Shown here one piece after another: positions 60,928 to 64,000 of a stretch of DNA of 64,000 nucleotides. The notes below the pieces were generated by a model. The model ran no database searches. It was not told the DNA's origin and saw only the letters and a list, made by a program, of their open reading frames with translations. The number at the start of each line of letters is the position of its first letter. Within the stretch, counting starts at the first letter, position 1. The stretch lies in the NCBI GenBank assembly GCA_964036155.1, contig OZ038422.1, positions 38,091,201-38,155,200 of the forward strand, read 5' to 3'. Source of the stretch: Diploscapter coronatus. Lineage: Eukaryota > Nematoda > Chromadorea > Rhabditida > Rhabditidae. Both the position numbers and the translations under genes were made by a program.

Positions 60928-62060
60928 TAGCTGATGACTAATGTGAGCATTTCTGCAGTTCCAAACAAATCAATCTGGGAATATGAATGATCTCTAAAGT
61001 TACTAATTCATGCAAAATGAATAATAAACATAAATTTTACTTATCCGAGGAAACTGTAAATGACAGAATGACGATATGATAGGGGGAGAAGCCAAGTTGG
61101 GTGTTGAAGAGTAATCATTTCGTAACTCCCACCTTTAAACATCCTTATGAACGTTTTGAAACTTGATAACATGGTATGTTTTCCTTTTGAAAAATTCAAA
61201 TTCCACGAGATTCCATAAAAAATTTATTCTGCTCCGAAATTATTTATGACATCATCATCACATGAATCATAGGGTTCGTGTACTGTAGGAGTGTTTTTGT
61301 ATTTTTCATAGGCCTTTCCAACAGAACTGTTCATTTTGGACACGATCACGTTAAACATGACGCGAGGAAAAGGGAGAAGGATAAGGCAAGTTAGAAGAGA
61401 AGTAGCATGTGTATGTGATTCGAGACACTACTACCTTACGAACTTTACAAATTGCCTGCTATTTCGCCCTTTTTCTCGAATCATGTTTAACGCGACCGTG
61501 TCCAAAATGCTAAGCCTAGCTTTCAAAATAACTGAAGAACACAGTACCCAAACTAGAAAAGAGAGGAAACCCAAATTTCCAACTCATGGCTATTCGAATA
61601 CAGTAAGAGAATTCATAGTTTTACTTTGAAACAACCAAAAATTCATCTACTAGATTGCAAATTTTACTTGTTTCTTATCATGCTGGTCTCAGAATTTTGC
61701 TATTTCAAAAGATTAGAGCACTGATATGAAACTAAGCGTTCAAAATGAGATAATCGAATAAATTACTAGCACGAGTAAATGAGCCTTTTACCATAATTTT
61801 TCAAAAATCATCTCATTTACTAAGAATTTACAGAAAAATCATCTACAGGCAAAAATTATGAATAGGATAACCTTGGACCCATAAAATCTGAGGACCACAT
61901 TTTCAAATACAGGTAATTTCATCATCTCCAAATATATTTGGAGATAAAAACTCTGCACCATGAAAATGTGAAGACGAGACGGCAAAGTGATCGGTTTTAG
62001 GGAAAAATGGAGAAAAGTCGAATTTGACAAACCCGAAAATTCACTTGGTCCCTAAAACGC
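60928..62060. other. Intergenic DNA, possible small gene to p24
   Basis: No convincing gene. The 97-codon frame at 61336-61629 is mostly made by the foldback element at 61332-61510 and is not called. Confidence 0.5.
61332..61510. mobile_element. Foldback element with 43-bp inverted ends
   Basis: CATTTTGGACACGATCACGT at the left is mirrored by CGCGACCGTGTCCAAAATG at the right. The match continues inward through TTAAACATGA and AAAAGGG for about 43 bp with a few mismatches. Interior about 90 bp. No known protein. Confidence 0.75.
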
Positions 62061-63797
62061 TCATTTCTTCTTCAGAAACTGAAAGACACCGGCAAGAGGG
62101 CACTAATATCGAGGTCGCTTGTCCGAAAAGAACGATCGCAGAAGGATCACCTAAAAATTGAACTTGGTTACAAGAAGATTTGACTATGTCGCAACAGAAC
62201 TTTATACAATTTTCTGATTTGAATAATCTTGTTAAATAGATATTTTCGTAAAATTATTTTCTAACGATAACATCTCAAGTTATTTTTCAGAAACCCTATT
62301 AAAGCGCACCTATTTCCATCTAGTTTGCTCTACTTTGAAATTATTCAATATTGCAAAATTCTAAACGACAGGAAATCTAAATGCCGAAATTTCTCAATAA
62401 AAATTACTCGAGTTTCCAAAGATATGTATTTTTATTGTTTATGTCCAAATCTGGGAGATGTGCAAAATAATGCAGTTATTTTTAGTGGTTAAAAAAGCGA
62501 GAAATAGCACGCGAAAGAGGTTGGCTTAAAATCCCTATATTCTTTCTTCCCTCAATTTCGACCTCCCAACCTCTAGAGCCAACAATACCTGAGCAATTCC
62601 GATGAGCACGACGACAGCGGTCTGTCCGAGAGACCAGTACATCACTCGTTCATTCAGCTGCTCGGCCCGCTTACGACTAGTCGCCTCACGCAGACGATGA
62701 TGCGTCTGGTAGTCGTCCACCTGAGTTTGTTCTTTTAGAAAAGGATTTAGCAACAGAAACAAGATTTCTAGGATTATTTATTTCCTTTCTGAAAGATATC
62801 TATTTCACTTTCCTTAACTCATTTAATTTGATGAATAACTTAGCATTTTCTGATACTTAAAAATCTTCATACTACTAAGAAAAACTGCCTACCATTCTGA
62901 GTCTTTCCCCGATCGCGACCGCGGAGTTCTCGAGTTGACTCATCGCGTGAATTCCCGGAGTGATTGCCTTCTTCAGATTGTCCTGGTCTCCGATCTAAAG
63001 TCCCAATTGCTTGTGTTAAATTGCCGTAAATTTACAGACCTGCCAATCCATGTAGACGATTTTGTGAGAAAACGTCGAGAATTCGTTCGAGAAGCAGGCT
63101 TTGTACGTGCCGGGAGTCTAGAGTTGGGGTTTTCACGAAAAACATTTTAAAAAATAATAAAGACTATGGAAAGTTCAGCTAGCTCATTAGCATTTTTTAA
63201 ATTTATGCGCTTTTCTTATTTCTCAACACAATTCCATACCCAATAGAGGGTGGACTTCCCAAAAGCAGCTGAAATGTAAAAGACAATTTTTAAATTTCAA
63301 CCTCAGTCTTGAAACTGTAACTGTCGTACTGCTTCTTGATGTCTTTGTAGAGCTGTCGACCGGCAGGGTCTTCCAGCGTCATGTCCACGTCGTATTGACC
63401 GCCTGTCACCACCTACAAGTTGAAGATTTGAAACAAATTTTGAAAAGTTTTGATTAGGTTTCAAGAAATTCACAAATACAATATTTTAAAATTAAAATCA
63501 GTTTGCTTCCTTTTCTCGTTTCGCAAAATGATTAATTCTCGAATTTATACAGGAAATATTTTGAATTAGATTTTTGCGAATATTTTTTATGGAAAAGTAC
63601 CTGGAACTCAAGAACGACATCGACGCCGGCTTTAATGTCCTCATAGAAGCACTGGTGCTGGTTGTCTGAGAATAGTTTTTGTTATTTTTCGAGATTTTTT
63701 GTTATTTTTAACCTGGCAATTCGAAGGTCAATTCGATGGAAGCGACGAGGCCGACGTGCAGCAGGGCAATCAACAAATGAACACACGCAAATCCCAT
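62061..63797 (-). CDS. p24/TMED family cargo receptor (emp24/gp25L)
   Basis: Type I membrane protein of COPI/COPII vesicles that helps sort cargo between ER and Golgi. The signal peptide [20 protein letters not shown] leads into the GOLD domain: ELTFELP, then [50 protein letters not shown] and [19 protein letters not shown] (the two conserved Cys are present). A coiled coil with [18 protein letters not shown] and [15 protein letters not shown] precedes the membrane segment [15 protein letters not shown]. The exon ends at 62589 with CAG/GTATTG. A small last exon (62078-62061) in phase 0 would give FLKKK and TGA. If the intron is retained, the tail is read from a family A repeat and stops near 62535. 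TTTGCAG lies 7 nt before the ATG. Confidence 0.87.
62448..62573. repeat. Repeat family A, copy 3 (inverted, last p24 intron)
   Basis: In reverse complement this copy reads GGGAGGTCGAAATTGAGGG, GATTTTAAGCCAACCTC, CGCGTGCTATTTCTCG and CACTAAAAATAACTGC, closing with ATCTCCCAGATT. Order and spacing match copies at 20009-20137 and 33869-33998. It starts about 15 nt inside the intron after the p24 membrane exon. Confidence 0.75.
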
Positions 63798-64000
63798 TCG
63801 AGTTCTGCAAATTACCAGCATCCAATATTTATTGAGACTCGATAAATCATAAGGACTTTTTTAAACTACGACTAATTTGTTATAATTCGGGTGAAAAATC
63901 TTGAAAGTAAAAAAAACACATTAAAAATCAGGAAAATTCAATCGTCTCGGCTCAACGAAGATTTGCCAAAGATGTTCTAATTTCATATTCTAGAACGACA

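Noticed and set aside
61336..61629. 97-codon frame on the plus strand
   Set aside because: Made largely by the inverted ends of a foldback element; no splice context or domain.
1..64000. tRNA, rRNA or CRISPR features
   Set aside because: I looked for T-loop words such as GGTTCGAATCC and for regularly spaced direct repeats and found no supported candidate; a covariance-model scan would settle tRNAs and small RNAs.

Overview
This window is eukaryotic, AT-rich and very intron-dense, and is most likely nematode. Almost every 3' splice site reads TTTTCAG or TTTCAG. Introns are many and mostly short. Ten of eleven gene models have a good splice acceptor 0-25 nt before their ATG, the signature of spliced-leader trans-splicing. 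Several gene types also fit a nematode: a compact SH2-kinase Fer-type enzyme, an SLC17-type transporter with the worm N-terminal signature, and a mitochondrial EF-Tu with a C-terminal extension. I cannot name the species. It does not look like Caenorhabditis in detail, because introns are more numerous and foldback repeats abundant.

Layout. 1-10742 (-): ephexin-type Rho guanine-nucleotide exchange factor, 3' end beyond the window. 10743-19017: gene-poor, repeat-rich block with a 2.2-kb foldback element. 19018-23984 (-): MUS81 structure-specific endonuclease. 25447-35210 (-): SETD2/MET-1-type H3K36 methyltransferase, about 28 exons. 35851-36619 (-): two phase-compatible exons of unknown identity. 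37659-39366 (-): TFIIIC subunit 6. 39832-45174 (-): COG5. 45473-48614 (-): mitochondrial EF-Tu. 49111-52973 (-): Fer-family tyrosine kinase. 53920-55448 (+): BAG1 co-chaperone. 56108-56418 (-): short F-box protein. 57040-60104 (+): SLC17-type transporter. 60568-60927 (+): possible 35-residue protein. 62061-63797 (-): p24/TMED cargo receptor.

How genes relate. Mitochondrial EF-Tu, COG5 and TFIIIC6 lie head-to-tail on the minus strand. Their intergenic gaps are about 300 and 465 bp, and each gap has AATAAA about 100-120 bp before the next gene's acceptor. This is the geometry of a nematode operon, and the products are housekeeping ones (mitochondrial translation, Golgi trafficking, Pol III transcription). 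Fer kinase/BAG1 and F-box/transporter are divergent pairs; transporter and p24 converge.

The main unexplained signals are these. Nonautonomous foldback elements are plentiful and share a short core, GAAATAGYRYG. Introns of the 22-48 kb gene block are rich in TA(T/C/A)GTTTCA, sometimes just upstream of acceptors. A phase-0, 186-nt open exon sits inside the split WW domain of the H3K36 methyltransferase. A repeat copy lies directly after the last transmembrane exon of p24 and would encode its tail if the intron is retained. All exon models were made by eye from reading frame, splice consensus and family resemblance; edges may be off by a few bases and no database was consulted.
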